Shown in pieces: positions 48,182 through 57,666 of a stretch of 64,000 nt of DNA. Every line of letters begins with the position of its first letter. Positions within the stretch are counted from its first letter, which is position 1. The notes beneath the pieces were generated by a model. The model made no database searches. It saw only the letters and a program-made list of their open reading frames with translations, and was not told the origin of the DNA. Made by a program: the position numbers and the translations under genes. Origin of the DNA: Rhizobium sp. Q54 (GTDB lineage: Bacteria; Pseudomonadota; Alphaproteobacteria; Rhizobiales; Xanthobacteraceae); contig CAMAUC010000004.1 in NCBI GenBank assembly GCA_945861265.1, positions 46,486-110,485 of the forward strand, given 5' to 3'.

Positions 48182-48766
48182 ATGCCAGCGACCGCTCGAG
48201 CCCACACCAAAATAAGACGTTCGTTCTTCGACCGCTCGGTCCACATCGTGGCGCCGGAGTTGATCGGGGCGACGCTCATGGTCGACGGCGTCGGCGGCGT
48301 GATCGTCGAGGTTGAGGCCTATCACCACACCGACCCGGCCGCGCACTCCTATAACGGCCAGACCGAGCGCAACGGCGTCATGTTCGGGCCGCCCGGCTTT
48401 GCCTATGTCTACCGGTCCTACGGCATCCACTGGTGCCTGAATTTCGTCTGCGAGGCGGCAGGCTCGGCCAGCGCGGTGCTGGTCCGGGCGCTGGAGCCGG
48501 TCGAAGGGCTGGCCAAAATGCGGCGGCGGCGCGAGGTCCCCGACGTCCGGGCACTCTGCTCGGGGCCGGGCAAGCTGTGCCAGGCGCTGGGCGTGACCAT
48601 CAAGCACAACGGGCTGGCGCTGGACCGGCCGCCTTTCGAACTGCGGGCGCGGGTGGGGAAGCCAGAAATCGTGGTCGGGCCAAGGATAGGCATTACCAAG
48701 GCGGTCGATGAGCCGTGGCGCTACGGGCTGAAGGGCTCGAAGTTCTTGAGCAAGGGGTTTCGCTAA
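48182..48766 (+). CDS. DNA-3-methyladenine glycosylase (AAG/MPG family)
   Basis: Base excision repair enzyme that removes alkylated purines. From ATG 48182 the product is 194 residues. The fold signature is seen in [19 protein letters not shown] and in [20 protein letters not shown], where the Tyr and catalytic Glu (in VEVEAY) are conserved. [11 protein letters not shown] is the later family motif. The frame runs open from 48137, but the added part has no homologous pattern. Confidence 0.92.
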   Translation: MPATARAHTKIRRSFFDRSVHIVAPELIGATLMVDGVGGVIVEVEAYHHTDPAAHSYNGQTERNGVMFGPPGFAYVYRSYGIHWCLNFVCEAAGSASAVLVRALEPVEGLAKMRRRREVPDVRALCSGPGKLCQALGVTIKHNGLALDRPPFELRARVGKPEIVVGPRIGITKAVDEPWRYGLKGSKFLSKGFR

Positions 48767-48774
48767 TCCTCATT

Positions 48775-48836
48775 ATCCGCGAAAGCGGATGATCCAGCGC
48801 TTCGCGCAAGGGCTGGATGCCCGCCTGCGCGGGCAT
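48775..48836. repeat. Three tandem hairpins between the glycosylase gene and valS
   Basis: Three back-to-back hairpins: 48775-48780/48785-48790 with a GAAA loop, 48792-48798/48812-48818, and 48817-48824/48829-48836. The element fills the 83-bp gap between converging genes. It looks like another interspersed palindromic repeat and may end both transcripts. Confidence 0.6.
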
Positions 48837-48849
48837 AACGATTTGAGAC

Positions 48850-51591
48850 TCACGCCCCCTTCAACGCGTCCAGCGCCGCGGCGACCTTGACGCGGCGGCC
48901 TTCGGCCTCGGCGCGTTTTTCCTTCTCGCCGTCGATGATCTCCTCCGGCGCGTTGGAGACGAATTTCTCGTTGCCCAACTTGGCGTCGACTCGCTTGATG
49001 TCGTCCTCAGCCTTTTTCATCTCCTTGGTCAGACGCGCGCGCTCGGCATCGAGATCGATGACGCCGACCAGAGGCAGCGCCGCGACTTCGCCGCGCACGA
49101 CAAGCTGCACCGAGCCCTTCGGCGCCGCGGCGGCCGAGGAAATTTCCGACACGCGGGCGAGGCGCTTGATGAACTCGGCCCAGCGCTGCGCGCGCGCCTG
49201 CGTCTCCGCAGAGACGCCGGCCAGCACCACCGGAATATTGACGGTGACATTCATCTCCGACTTGATCGAGCGGATCGCGGTGATGAGATCGATCACCCAG
49301 CCGATTTCGGCCTCAGCCTTGTCGTCGGAAAGACCGTCCAACGACGACCATTCAGCCAGCGCCAGCAGCGAGGTGCGCGCCGGGCCCTGCTCGGCCGTCA
49401 CCTTCCACAGCTCTTCGGTGATGAAGGGCATGAACGGATGCAACAGCTTGACAATTTCGTCGAGCGCCCAGGCGGCCATCGCCCGCGTCTCGTCCTTGGC
49501 GGCGCCGTCGGGTCCGGTGAGCAAAGGCTTCGACAGTTCGACATACCAGTCGCAATAGACATTCCAGACGAAGCGATAGGCGGCGCCGGCCGCTTCGCTG
49601 AATTTGTATTCCTCGATCGCCTTGGTCACCTCGGCGACGGCCTTCGCCGTCTCATGCGCGATCCAGCGGTTGAGCGCTTCCTTGGCCGACTTCGGATCGA
49701 AGCCAGCGACGCGCGCGGCGCCGTTGAACTCGACGAAGCGCGCTGCATTCCAAAGTTTCGTTGCGAAGTTGCGGTTGTTCTCGACATCCTGCGGCCCGAG
49801 GCGGATATCGTGGTCCGGCTGTACATTGCGCATCAGCGTGAAGCGCAGCGCGTCGGCGCCGAATTCATCGATGACGCCGAGCGGATCGACGACGTTGCCT
49901 TTCGACTTCGACATCTTGGCGCCGGATGCGTCGCGCACCAGGCGGTGGATGTAAATGTCGTGGAACGGAATTTCCGGCGCGCCTTTTTCACTCTTCATGA
50001 AATGCAGGCCCATCATCATCATGCGGGCGACCCAGAAGAAGATGATGTCGAAGCCGGTGACCAGCACCGAGGTCGGATAAAAGCGCGCGAGTTCCTTGGT
50101 CTTGTCCGGCCAGCCCAAAGTCGAGAACGGCCACAGCGCGGATGAGAACCATGTGTCGAGGACGTCCTCGTCGCGGCGAAGCGCGACCGCTTTGCCGTAA
50201 TGCTTGTCGGCCTGCGCCTGCGCTTCGCCTTCGTCTGAGGCAACGAACACCTTGTCGTCAGGCCCGTACCACGCCGGAATTTGATGGCCCCACCAGAGCT
50301 GGCGCGAGATGCACCACGGCTGGATGTTTTCCATCCAGTTGAAATAGGTGGTTTCCCAGTTCTTCGGCACAAAATTGGTTTTGCCCTCACGCACGGCGGC
50401 GATGGCAGGCTTCGCCAACTCCGCCGCGTTGACATACCACTGGTCAGTGAGGAACGGCTCGATCACGACGTTGGAGCGGTCGCCGTGCGGCACGGCGAGC
50501 GAATGCGGCTCGATCTTGTCGACCAGCCCCATCCCCTCAAGATGCGCGACGATTGTCTTGCGCGCGGCGAAGCGATCGACGCCCTCAAGCGCTTTCGTCT
50601 CGGCAAAGCCGGACGTTTCGCGCACCGCGTTGAAGCCTTCATCGCCGAAGGTGATCTTGCCTTCAACGGTCAACACATTGATCTGTGCCAGATTATGCCT
50701 TTTGCCGACCTCGAAATCGTTGAAGTCGTGCGCCGGCGTGATCTTGACTGCGCCCGAGCCCTTCTCGGGATCGGAATATTCGTCGGCGATAATCGGAATC
50801 TTGCGGCCGACCAAAGGCAGGATGACATGTGCCTTCGCCGCGACCAAAGCCTTGTAGCGCTCGTCGTCGGGATGCACCGCAACGGCTGAGTCACCCAGCA
50901 TCGTCTCCGGCCGCGTCGTCGCGACGACAATATAAGTCGATGGGTCTTCGGCGTTGAAAGTCTTGCCTTCGAGCGGATAGCGTAGATGCCAGAGCGAGCC
51001 TTTGGTTTCGACCGGCACGACTTCGAGATCGGAAATCGCCGTCAGCAGCTTGGGGTCCCAATTGACCAGCCGCTTGTCTTTGTAGATCAGCTTTTCATTG
51101 TAGAGCTGCACAAAGACTTTCACGACGGCTTGGGACAGACCGGGGTCCATGGTGAAGCGTTCGCGCGACCAATCGCACGACGCACCCAGCCGCTTGAGCT
51201 GGTTGACGATGGTGCCGCCCGACTCGGCCTTCCATTCCCACACCCGCTTGAGAAAAGCCTCGCGGCCCATCTCGCGCCGTCCCGGCTCCTTGCGCTCGGC
51301 AAGCTGCCGCTCGACCACCATTTGCGTGGCAATGCCGGCATGATCGGTGCCCGGCTGCCACAGCACGTCCTTGCCGCGCATGCGTTCGAACCGGCACAGC
51401 ACGTCCTGCAGCGTGTTGTTGAGCGCATGGCCCATATGGAGCGAGCCGGTGACATTGGGCGGCGGGATGACGATAGAGTAAGCGGGCGCTCCGGCCCGCT
51501 CGGGCCTCCCGGCCTTGAAGGCGCTTGCGTCTTCCCAGGCCTGCGCGATGCGGCCTTCGACCTCGGACGGCTGGTAATTCTTGTCGATCAT
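48850..51591 (-). CDS. valS: Valine--tRNA ligase
   Basis: Class I synthetase with an editing domain. The 913-residue product has HMGH at residues 52-55 (in TGSLHMGHALNNTLQD), the editing domain around 190-340, the KMSKS loop in SGAKMSKSKGNVVDP, and the C-terminal coiled coil of about 65 residues (LDAERARLTKEMKKAEDDIK). No frameshift or missing motif is seen. It is divergent from the MFS gene, about 86 bp apart. Confidence 0.97.
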   Translation of the reverse strand: MIDKNYQPSEVEGRIAQAWEDASAFKAGRPERAGAPAYSIVIPPPNVTGSLHMGHALNNTLQDVLCRFERMRGKDVLWQPGTDHAGIATQMVVERQLAERKEPGRREMGREAFLKRVWEWKAESGGTIVNQLKRLGASCDWSRERFTMDPGLSQAVVKVFVQLYNEKLIYKDKRLVNWDPKLLTAISDLEVVPVETKGSLWHLRYPLEGKTFNAEDPSTYIVVATTRPETMLGDSAVAVHPDDERYKALVAAKAHVILPLVGRKIPIIADEYSDPEKGSGAVKITPAHDFNDFEVGKRHNLAQINVLTVEGKITFGDEGFNAVRETSGFAETKALEGVDRFAARKTIVAHLEGMGLVDKIEPHSLAVPHGDRSNVVIEPFLTDQWYVNAAELAKPAIAAVREGKTNFVPKNWETTYFNWMENIQPWCISRQLWWGHQIPAWYGPDDKVFVASDEGEAQAQADKHYGKAVALRRDEDVLDTWFSSALWPFSTLGWPDKTKELARFYPTSVLVTGFDIIFFWVARMMMMGLHFMKSEKGAPEIPFHDIYIHRLVRDASGAKMSKSKGNVVDPLGVIDEFGADALRFTLMRNVQPDHDIRLGPQDVENNRNFATKLWNAARFVEFNGAARVAGFDPKSAKEALNRWIAHETAKAVAEVTKAIEEYKFSEAAGAAYRFVWNVYCDWYVELSKPLLTGPDGAAKDETRAMAAWALDEIVKLLHPFMPFITEELWKVTAEQGPARTSLLALAEWSSLDGLSDDKAEAEIGWVIDLITAIRSIKSEMNVTVNIPVVLAGVSAETQARAQRWAEFIKRLARVSEISSAAAAPKGSVQLVVRGEVAALPLVGVIDLDAERARLTKEMKKAEDDIKRVDAKLGNEKFVSNAPEEIIDGEKEKRAEAEGRRVKVAAALDALKGA

Positions 51592-51677
51592 GCTCGGGTT
51601 TTTCTTGGTCGTAGTTCTTGGTCGTTTTATCCGGATTGGTGGGGTAGAAAGCCCGCCACGCCATAGAGAGTCAACTT

Positions 51678-52886
51678 TTGCCGGAAAATCCAGCCCCCAC
51701 GCGCGGCAGCGCCACTCGCGCCATCGTCATTCTGGCCTGCGCCGCCTTCGCCGCCCAGGCGATGGTGCGCTCGACCGATTCGCTGCTGCCCCAGATCGCC
51801 AACGATTTGCAGACCACGGTGGGCGCCGCCTCGGTGATCGTCACCTTTTATCTGCTGGCGCACGGCTCGGTGCAGCTGATCATCGGCCCGATCGGCGACC
51901 GCTTCGGCAAATATCTCTGCGTCAGCATCGCCGCCGCCTGCTCGACCCTTCTGGTAATCGCCTGCGGCCTGGCGCCGGATTTGCCGACACTGGTGGCCGC
52001 GCGGCTTCTCTGCGGCCTCGCCACCGGCTGGATCATCCCCTTCGCCATGGCCTTCATCGGCGACGTAATCCCGTATGAGCGGCGCCAGCAGGTGCTGGGC
52101 ACCTTCCTGTCCGGGCAGATCCTCGGCCAGATGTTCGGCCAGTCGGCCGGCGGTGTGCTCGGCGATTATTTCGGCTGGCGCAATGTGTTTTTCATTCTCG
52201 CCGCGCTGCTGGCGGTCGCCACCGTCGGGCTGTTCTATGAACTGCTGCGCAACCCGGTCACGCACGCGCGCAACGCGCCGGTGCAGCAGGGCCATGGCTT
52301 TGTCTCCGACTACACCACCGTGCTGCGCTCACCGTGGGCGCGCATCGTCATCCTGATGGCCTTCATCGAAAGCGGCGCCATGTTCGGCGCCTTCACTTAT
52401 GTCGGCGCCGATCTGCATCTGCGCTTCGGCGTCAGTTTCACTTTGGTCGGACTGTTCGTCGGCTTTTTCGCGGTCGGCGGGCTGATCTACAGCCTGTCGG
52501 TGCGGACCATGGTGGCCTGGCTCGGCCAGATCGGATTGAGTTTCAGCGGCGGGCTGGTGCTGGCGGCGGCCTTTATCGCGCTCGCCTTCTCACCGCACTA
52601 TTGGATCGCGCCGCTGGCCATCACTGCGACGGGCCTGGGCTTCTACATGCTGCACAATACGCTGCAGGTGAACGCCACGCAGATGTCGCCGCAGGCGCGC
52701 GGCACTGGGGTCGCGATATTCTCCTCGGCGCTCTACATGGGACAAACGGCAGGCGTCGCCGGCGCCGGTTTCATCTTCGACCGTTTCACCGCCGTGCCGG
52801 TTTTCCTCAGCGCGGCGGCGATTCTGGCGGGACTGGGCTGGTGGTTGTCGCGCCTGCTGAAACAGCGCGCCGAAGAAGGCATTTAG
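51678..52886 (+). CDS. MFS transporter, DHA1/Bcr-CflA-like
   Basis: The product is 402 residues with twelve predicted membrane helices. The helix 2-3 loop reads GPIGDRFGKYLCVSIAA, the MFS signature, and helix 5 holds a GQILGQMFGQSAGGVLGD motif typical of drug:proton antiporters. The start is TTG 51678 because no ATG gives a complete first helix; GAGAG lies about 8 nt upstream. Substrate is not readable. It converges with popZ, 3 nt between stop codons. Confidence 0.87.
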   Translation: MPENPAPTRGSATRAIVILACAAFAAQAMVRSTDSLLPQIANDLQTTVGAASVIVTFYLLAHGSVQLIIGPIGDRFGKYLCVSIAAACSTLLVIACGLAPDLPTLVAARLLCGLATGWIIPFAMAFIGDVIPYERRQQVLGTFLSGQILGQMFGQSAGGVLGDYFGWRNVFFILAALLAVATVGLFYELLRNPVTHARNAPVQQGHGFVSDYTTVLRSPWARIVILMAFIESGAMFGAFTYVGADLHLRFGVSFTLVGLFVGFFAVGGLIYSLSVRTMVAWLGQIGLSFSGGLVLAAAFIALAFSPHYWIAPLAITATGLGFYMLHNTLQVNATQMSPQARGTGVAIFSSALYMGQTAGVAGAGFIFDRFTAVPVFLSAAAILAGLGWWLSRLLKQRAEEGI

Positions 52887-52889
52887 ACG

Positions 52890-53564
52890 TTAGACGCGGC
52901 CGCGCGACACGCGCTCGATCTCGGCGCGCACAATGCGCTCGACCATGTTCGGCAGGTTGTCGTCGAGCCAGCCCTTGAGCATCGGCCGCAGCATTTCCTT
53001 GACCAGGTCTTCCAGCGTGCGCGCATTGTTGCCGAGCACGGTGTGCGCCAGCGTATTGAACGCGCTGTCGACCGCCGACACGGTCGCGTTCGAGATCAGC
53101 CCCTGATAGTCGGGCGCGGCCGGCGGCGGCATCGGCCGCGCGATCGGACCCGCGTCGGGAGCCGAGTCGGTAAAGACCACATCGGACGCGGCATCGATGG
53201 TGCGGAACGGCGCCGCGGCCGGAGCCGGCGATGGTGTCGCCATGGCTTCGGTCAGATCGAGGACGTCGGGCACCGGAGGTGGCGGCGGCGGCGGAGGCGG
53301 CGCCACGGCAACCGGCTTCGGCGGCTCGATATCGGCGAGCATCGCATCGATGTCGCTTTGATTATTGGCGGCGGGCGGCGCCGGCGGTTTTGGCGGCGGC
53401 GGCGCCGGCCGCGCGGCTACGATCGCCGGTTGCGGCGGCTTAGGCGCAGGCGGCGGCGCGGCCGGCTTGGCCGCCTTGCCGGTATCTTCGTCAGCAATGA
53501 TGCGCCGGATAGAGGCTAGGATTTCCTCCATCGACGGCTCTTGGGCCTTAGCCGGTTGATTCAT
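52890..53564 (-). CDS. popZ: Polar organizing protein PopZ
   Basis: PopZ forms a polar matrix that anchors the chromosome origin and recruits cell-cycle regulators in alphaproteobacteria. From ATG 53564 the product is 224 residues. It has the conserved N-terminal helix SMEEILASIRRIIADED, a long Pro/Ala-rich disordered linker with several poly-Pro runs, and the C-terminal helical assembly region (MLRPMLKGWLDDNLPNMVER). A frame extends to 53621 but is unlike the family. Together with the TolC and PIMT genes it forms a common order upstream of valS in this group. Confidence 0.92.
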   Translation of the reverse strand: MNQPAKAQEPSMEEILASIRRIIADEDTGKAAKPAAPPPAPKPPQPAIVAARPAPPPPKPPAPPAANNQSDIDAMLADIEPPKPVAVAPPPPPPPPPVPDVLDLTEAMATPSPAPAAAPFRTIDAASDVVFTDSAPDAGPIARPMPPPAAPDYQGLISNATVSAVDSAFNTLAHTVLGNNARTLEDLVKEMLRPMLKGWLDDNLPNMVERIVRAEIERVSRGRV

Positions 53565-53782
53565 TGCGCCAAATCCCGAACGCTGCCCCACATCCCAAAT
53601 CGCGCCTTCAAGCCAAATCACGCCTCACGTCGCAGCGTGTCCTGACCGACCGGCGACCGGACGAATCGGCGTGATGCTTCTTTTATACGCTAGAGCGATA
53701 TGGCTGTGGCAGTTGAAAAGCGCAGACTGGGCAATGACCTGTGGACACAATACTGCCAGTTTTCGCCAATTTCCGGCGTCCG

Positions 53783-55198
53783 CTAGCGGCCGTCTGGTGT
53801 GCGCACGCCGGCCCAGCTGTCGCGCACCTGCTCGTAATGGGTCTCGGCCTCATAGATCGGAACCCGCAGGCCCAGAACCGACGGCGTCAGCCGGCCGACA
53901 CCGGCCAGCAAGGCGTAGGACGCGACAACCCGGTCGCGCTGCGCGCCGACCAGAGCCACCCGCGCATTGACCAGTTCCTGCTGCGCATTGAGCACGTCGA
54001 GCGTGGTGCGCTGGCCGACACGGGCTTCCTCGCGCACGCCGTTGAGCGCGATTTCGGTCGCCTGCACCTGCGCCTGGGTCGCTTCGATATTCCCCTTGGC
54101 GGCTTCAAGCTGGCCCCAGGCCTGCACCACGGTCTGGCGCACCTGTTCACGCGCGACATCGGCATCGATGCGGCGCTGACCGAGCGTTTCCTTGGCCTGG
54201 CGGATCAGCGAATATTCGGCGCCGCCCTGATAGATCGGCACGCTGAGTTGGCCGAGCACTGACGCGTTATAGCTTTCCATCGTGTTCAGCGACGAGGCGG
54301 AGAGAAAATTCTTGGTGTAATTGCCCTGCAGCGACAAGGTCGGAAACAGCGAACCTTCGGCCACCTTCACCTGCAACTGGGCGACGTCGATATTGTACTG
54401 CGCGGTGGTCACCGACGGGTGGTTGGCGCTTGCCAAACCGACGGCGCCAGACAGGCTGCCCGGCGAGAAGCGATCGACCGGCGTGCCGGCGGAAAGTTTG
54501 CCCGGCGACGTGCCGATGATCTGGCGATAGATCGCGCCCGACGTCTTGACGTTGGATTCGGCGGTGAGGACCTGCGAGCGCCCGGAGGCCAGCCGCGATT
54601 CCGATTGCGCCACATCGGTGCGCGTCACCTCGCCGACGTTGAAGCGGTCGCGCACCTGACGCAACTGCTCCTGCAGCACCTCGACGTTGCGCCTCTGCAG
54701 ATCGAAGATCGCGCTATCGCGCAGCAAATTCATATAGGCGGTGACGGCATTGAGCAGAACAGTTTGCTCGGTCACCCGCAAGGTTTCGCGCGCCGCCTGC
54801 ACCTGCGCCTCGGCCTGGCGGGTTCTGTTGGCAGTCTGGAAACCGTTGAATAGCGTCTGCGTCGCGGTGACGCCGGTGCTGAACGGCGAATTGTAGCCGC
54901 TCTGTGTGGAGTAAGTCGCCGGATTCGTGGTCGTGACCTTTGTCACCGTCGAGATCGACTGCTCGCCGCCCGAAGCGGTTACTGTCACACGCGGCCGATA
55001 GCCGGACAATGCCTGCGGCACGTTTTCGTCGGTCGCACGCACCGCGGCGCGTTGCGAATTGAGCGTCGGATTATTCTGATAGGCTTGGATCAACGCCGAC
55101 TCGAGCGTTTCCGCCCCTGCCGTCGCCATCGGCAGCGCCAGACAAGCAATCGCCACGACTGCAATTCGACCCGCCCGAAAGCCCCTAAGACCGCGCAT
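53783..55198 (-). CDS. TolC-family outer membrane channel
   Basis: From ATG 55198 the product is 471 residues, with a signal peptide (about 1-30, ending TAGA) and two outer membrane efflux protein repeats, for example ETLESALIQAYQNNPTLNSQRA and the helical GQRTTLDVLNAQQELVNARV. It serves as an outer-membrane duct for type I secretion or RND pumps. No inner-membrane partner is adjacent; the pump and adaptor at 29696-34165 could use it. The start at 55228 is a longer alternative. Confidence 0.9.
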   Translation of the reverse strand: MRGLRGFRAGRIAVVAIACLALPMATAGAETLESALIQAYQNNPTLNSQRAAVRATDENVPQALSGYRPRVTVTASGGEQSISTVTKVTTTNPATYSTQSGYNSPFSTGVTATQTLFNGFQTANRTRQAEAQVQAARETLRVTEQTVLLNAVTAYMNLLRDSAIFDLQRRNVEVLQEQLRQVRDRFNVGEVTRTDVAQSESRLASGRSQVLTAESNVKTSGAIYRQIIGTSPGKLSAGTPVDRFSPGSLSGAVGLASANHPSVTTAQYNIDVAQLQVKVAEGSLFPTLSLQGNYTKNFLSASSLNTMESYNASVLGQLSVPIYQGGAEYSLIRQAKETLGQRRIDADVAREQVRQTVVQAWGQLEAAKGNIEATQAQVQATEIALNGVREEARVGQRTTLDVLNAQQELVNARVALVGAQRDRVVASYALLAGVGRLTPSVLGLRVPIYEAETHYEQVRDSWAGVRTPDGR

Positions 55199-55407
55199 AA
55201 CGTGACCCAATCCCAACCCAATTCCCAATCAGCATCACGTTATTCATAAACAACATCAAGCCATCGCGCGAATCGCCTCGCCTTGGCGTCTCGCGGCGGC
55301 CCTTGAAGTTTAAACGGACCGCACGGCGGTTAAAACCCCTCAGAACAATCCACCCACACAATGCTACCGGCTGGGGTATTTCCGCCACGCCTTTGCGAAT
55401 GCGTATC

Positions 55408-56055
55408 CTAAAACGCGAAAACCGGGGTTTTGGCGAAGCCCGGGAGCGGCGCCGCTGCCGCGTCGAAGATCGCCCGCCCGCCCAGCTCGGCGCCGCTGCG
55501 CCGGTACAGCATGGCCGAGGCTTGCGGCGCGCCGCCCAGAACGCAGGCGAGCCTGCCGCCGTCCTTGAGTTGGCGGCGGAAAGCCTCCGGCAGCACCTCA
55601 ATGGCGCCATCGACAAGGATCGCGTCAAAGGCGCCGCCGCGCTCCCAGCCCTCGACCAGCGGCCCCTTGGCCACGATCACATTCGGCTGCGACGCCAGCG
55701 CCGCGCGCGCCGCCTGGATGAACGCGTCGTCCTGCTCAAGCGCGACCACCTGCCCGGCAACGTGGCCCAGCACCGCGGCCGTATAGCCGGTGGCGCAGCC
55801 GACCAGGAGGACCCGGTCGGTCGGTTCCAGTTCGAGCGCCTGAATGAGCTTGGCCAGCACTACCGGCTTGAGCAGGCAGCGCGTGCCGCCGACCGAGAGC
55901 GCCCGATCGAGATAGGCAAGGCCAACGGCTTCCGGCGGCACGAAGCGTTCGCGCGCGACCGCCTGCATGGCGGAGATGATGCGCAGATCGGTCACATCGG
56001 CGGGGCGGACCTGGCCATCCACCATATGACGGCGCGCGGCGGCAAAGTCGGTCAT
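55408..56055 (-). CDS. PIMT-like methyltransferase with a divergent active site
   Basis: From ATG 56055 the product is 215 residues of the protein-L-isoaspartate methyltransferase fold, opening MTDFAAARRHMVDGQVRPADV. The SAM loop reads VLLVGCATGYTAAVLG. The family's catalytic segment, which reads [10 protein letters not shown] in the canonical pcm of this window, is LLKPVVLAKL here and lacks the Ser/Thr-Gln-Pro pattern. It may therefore act on another substrate. It precedes the tolC gene by about 210 bp on the same strand. Confidence 0.88.
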   Translation of the reverse strand: MTDFAAARRHMVDGQVRPADVTDLRIISAMQAVARERFVPPEAVGLAYLDRALSVGGTRCLLKPVVLAKLIQALELEPTDRVLLVGCATGYTAAVLGHVAGQVVALEQDDAFIQAARAALASQPNVIVAKGPLVEGWERGGAFDAILVDGAIEVLPEAFRRQLKDGGRLACVLGGAPQASAMLYRRSGAELGGRAIFDAAAAPLPGFAKTPVFAF

Positions 56056-56146
56056 CGCGTTTCCTCGATGGAAATGACGGAAAACAGGCGGCTTTTGTGC
56101 GGCAACCATCTCGAAAAGGCAAGCGATCGAAAGTGCATAAGCGACG

Positions 56147-56175
56147 TTGTCGACCGCGCATTGCTCCTATATAGG
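56147..56175 (+). promoter_or_regulatory. Candidate sigma70-type promoter of tRNA-Cys
   Basis: TTGTCG (56147-56152) and TATAGG (56170-56175) are 17 nt apart and lie about 50 bp before the tRNA-Cys gene in the region divergent from the PIMT-like gene. It is a reasonable but unproven -35/-10 pair. Confidence 0.4.
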
Positions 56176-56223
56176 CTTTGACCAACCACAGCGCCCGTGA
56201 CGGTAACGGGCGCTATCTTTAAT

Positions 56224-56297
56224 GGCCACGTGGCGGAGTGGTTACGCAGAGGACTGCAAATCCTTGCACCCCGGTTCGATTCCGGGCGTGGCCTCCA
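56224..56297 (+). tRNA. tRNA-Cys (GCA)
   Basis: A 74-nt cloverleaf: 7-bp acceptor stem (GGCCACG with CGTGGCC), anticodon loop CTGCAAA giving anticodon GCA, T arm with TTCGATTC, discriminator U and an encoded CCA end (56295-56297). It reads UGC and UGU codons. Confidence 0.96.
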
Positions 56298-56435
56298 CTC
56301 ACTCAAGCTTCGCCGGCGCGCGGCGGGAAAAGGGTCGAAAGGCTCTTTTCACGAAGATGGACTTTGACGGGTCTTGATGCTTTGCAAAGCCGGTCGGCTT
56401 TGTTATAGGCCCGGTGCGTTATGTGACCGGTTTGT

Positions 56436-56510
56436 TCCCTGGTAGCTCAGCGGTAGAGCGTTCGACTGTTAATCGAAATGTCGCTGGTTCGATCCCAGCC
56501 CAGGGAGCCA
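56436..56510 (+). tRNA. tRNA-Asn (GUU)
   Basis: A 75-nt cloverleaf: acceptor stem TCCCTGG with CCAGGGA, D arm GCTCAGCGGTAGAGC, anticodon loop CTGTTAA giving anticodon GUU, T arm with TTCGATC, discriminator G and encoded CCA. It lies 138 bp after tRNA-Cys; the AT-rich TTATAG at about 56402 may be part of its own promoter. Confidence 0.96.
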
Positions 56511-56570
56511 CTTTTTTCCGAAATATTCCCGTAAAAGCTCCGGTCACGCCGGCAGGGCCCCCGTTTCAAG

Positions 56571-57659
56571 ATGTCACAGCGTCAGGACGCCGAGGACTGG
56601 GATGCGCTGATCAAGGCGGCCCGGGGTGAGCCGCTGGCATTGGCCCGCCTCGCCGACCGGATGGCCGACCGGGAACTGCCGAAAGCACCCGTCGATGCCG
56701 GCACCGAAAAGGCGCGGGCTCTCTGCTACAGCGCCATCGCGGAAGCGCCGAACGATCCGGAAATCGCCGCGATTGCCGCCAACCTGTTGAGCGAAACCGT
56801 GCCGCAATGGCACGCGACCATTATCTTGGACCGGGCCCGCAACGAGGCCTATGACGCAGCACTACAGGCCGCCATCAAGCCCGGCATGCGCGTTCTCGAA
56901 GTCGGCGCCGGCACCGGCCTGCTTGCCATGATGGCGGCGCGCGCAGGCGCGGCCGAAGTGATTACCTGCGAGGCCAACCCGCTGATCGCCGAGCGTGCCC
57001 GCGTGATCATCGCCGCCAATGGCTATGCCGACCGGGTGCGCATCATCGGCAAGCATTCGTCCGAACTGCGCATCGGCGAGGACCTCGCCGGCCCGGCCGA
57101 TGTGTTCGTCTCTGAAATCATCAGCGACGCGCTGATCGGCGAAGGCATGCTGCTGGTCACCGAGGACGTCGTGCCGCGCCTGCTGAAACCGGGCGCGGCG
57201 GTCATTCCCTATCGCGGATCGGTCCGCATCGCGCTCGCCAATTACACCGCTGCCGGCACGATGCGCATGGGCGAGGTCGACGGGTTCGACGTGTCGGCGT
57301 TCAACCGGCTGATCGCGCCGAGCTATGCCTTGCCGATCGAGGATCCGTTGTTGAGTTTAAGCAGCGCCGCCGCCGATCTGTTCGCCTTCACTTTTGCCGA
57401 CGGCGGGCCGTTTCCAGCGCGCCGTGCGCAGTTGACGCTGCGCGCCAAAGCACCGGCCAATGGCGTGGTGCAATGGGTCCGCATCCGCACCGACGCCGAC
57501 AGTTATTACGAGAACATGCCGCGCACCGGCGAGGGCTCAAGCTGGCATGCCGAGTTCTATCCTTTTTTCGACAACAGCGTGGCGCAGCCGGGCGACGATA
57601 TCGTCGTGCATGGCAGCCACGGCCGGACGACCTTGCGCATCTGGGCCGGCAAGGCCTGA
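56571..57659 (+). CDS. PRMT7-like SAM-dependent methyltransferase
   Basis: The product is 362 residues. A helical N-terminus (about 1-95) leads to a Rossmann SAM-binding core with MRVLEVGAGTGLLAMMAARA (about 104-123) and the acidic CEANPLIAERA. Next comes a double-Glu loop in VSEIISDALIGEGML, with the two Glu residues typical of protein arginine methyltransferases of the PRMT7/PRMT9 type. A C-terminal beta-barrel (about 200-360) follows. The double-Glu loop suggests guanidino-group binding; the substrate is unknown. It lies 60 bp after tRNA-Asn and converges with the FIST receptor gene. Confidence 0.82.
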   Translation: MSQRQDAEDWDALIKAARGEPLALARLADRMADRELPKAPVDAGTEKARALCYSAIAEAPNDPEIAAIAANLLSETVPQWHATIILDRARNEAYDAALQAAIKPGMRVLEVGAGTGLLAMMAARAGAAEVITCEANPLIAERARVIIAANGYADRVRIIGKHSSELRIGEDLAGPADVFVSEIISDALIGEGMLLVTEDVVPRLLKPGAAVIPYRGSVRIALANYTAAGTMRMGEVDGFDVSAFNRLIAPSYALPIEDPLLSLSSAAADLFAFTFADGGPFPARRAQLTLRAKAPANGVVQWVRIRTDADSYYENMPRTGEGSSWHAEFYPFFDNSVAQPGDDIVVHGSHGRTTLRIWAGKA

Positions 57660-57666
57660 GCAACCA

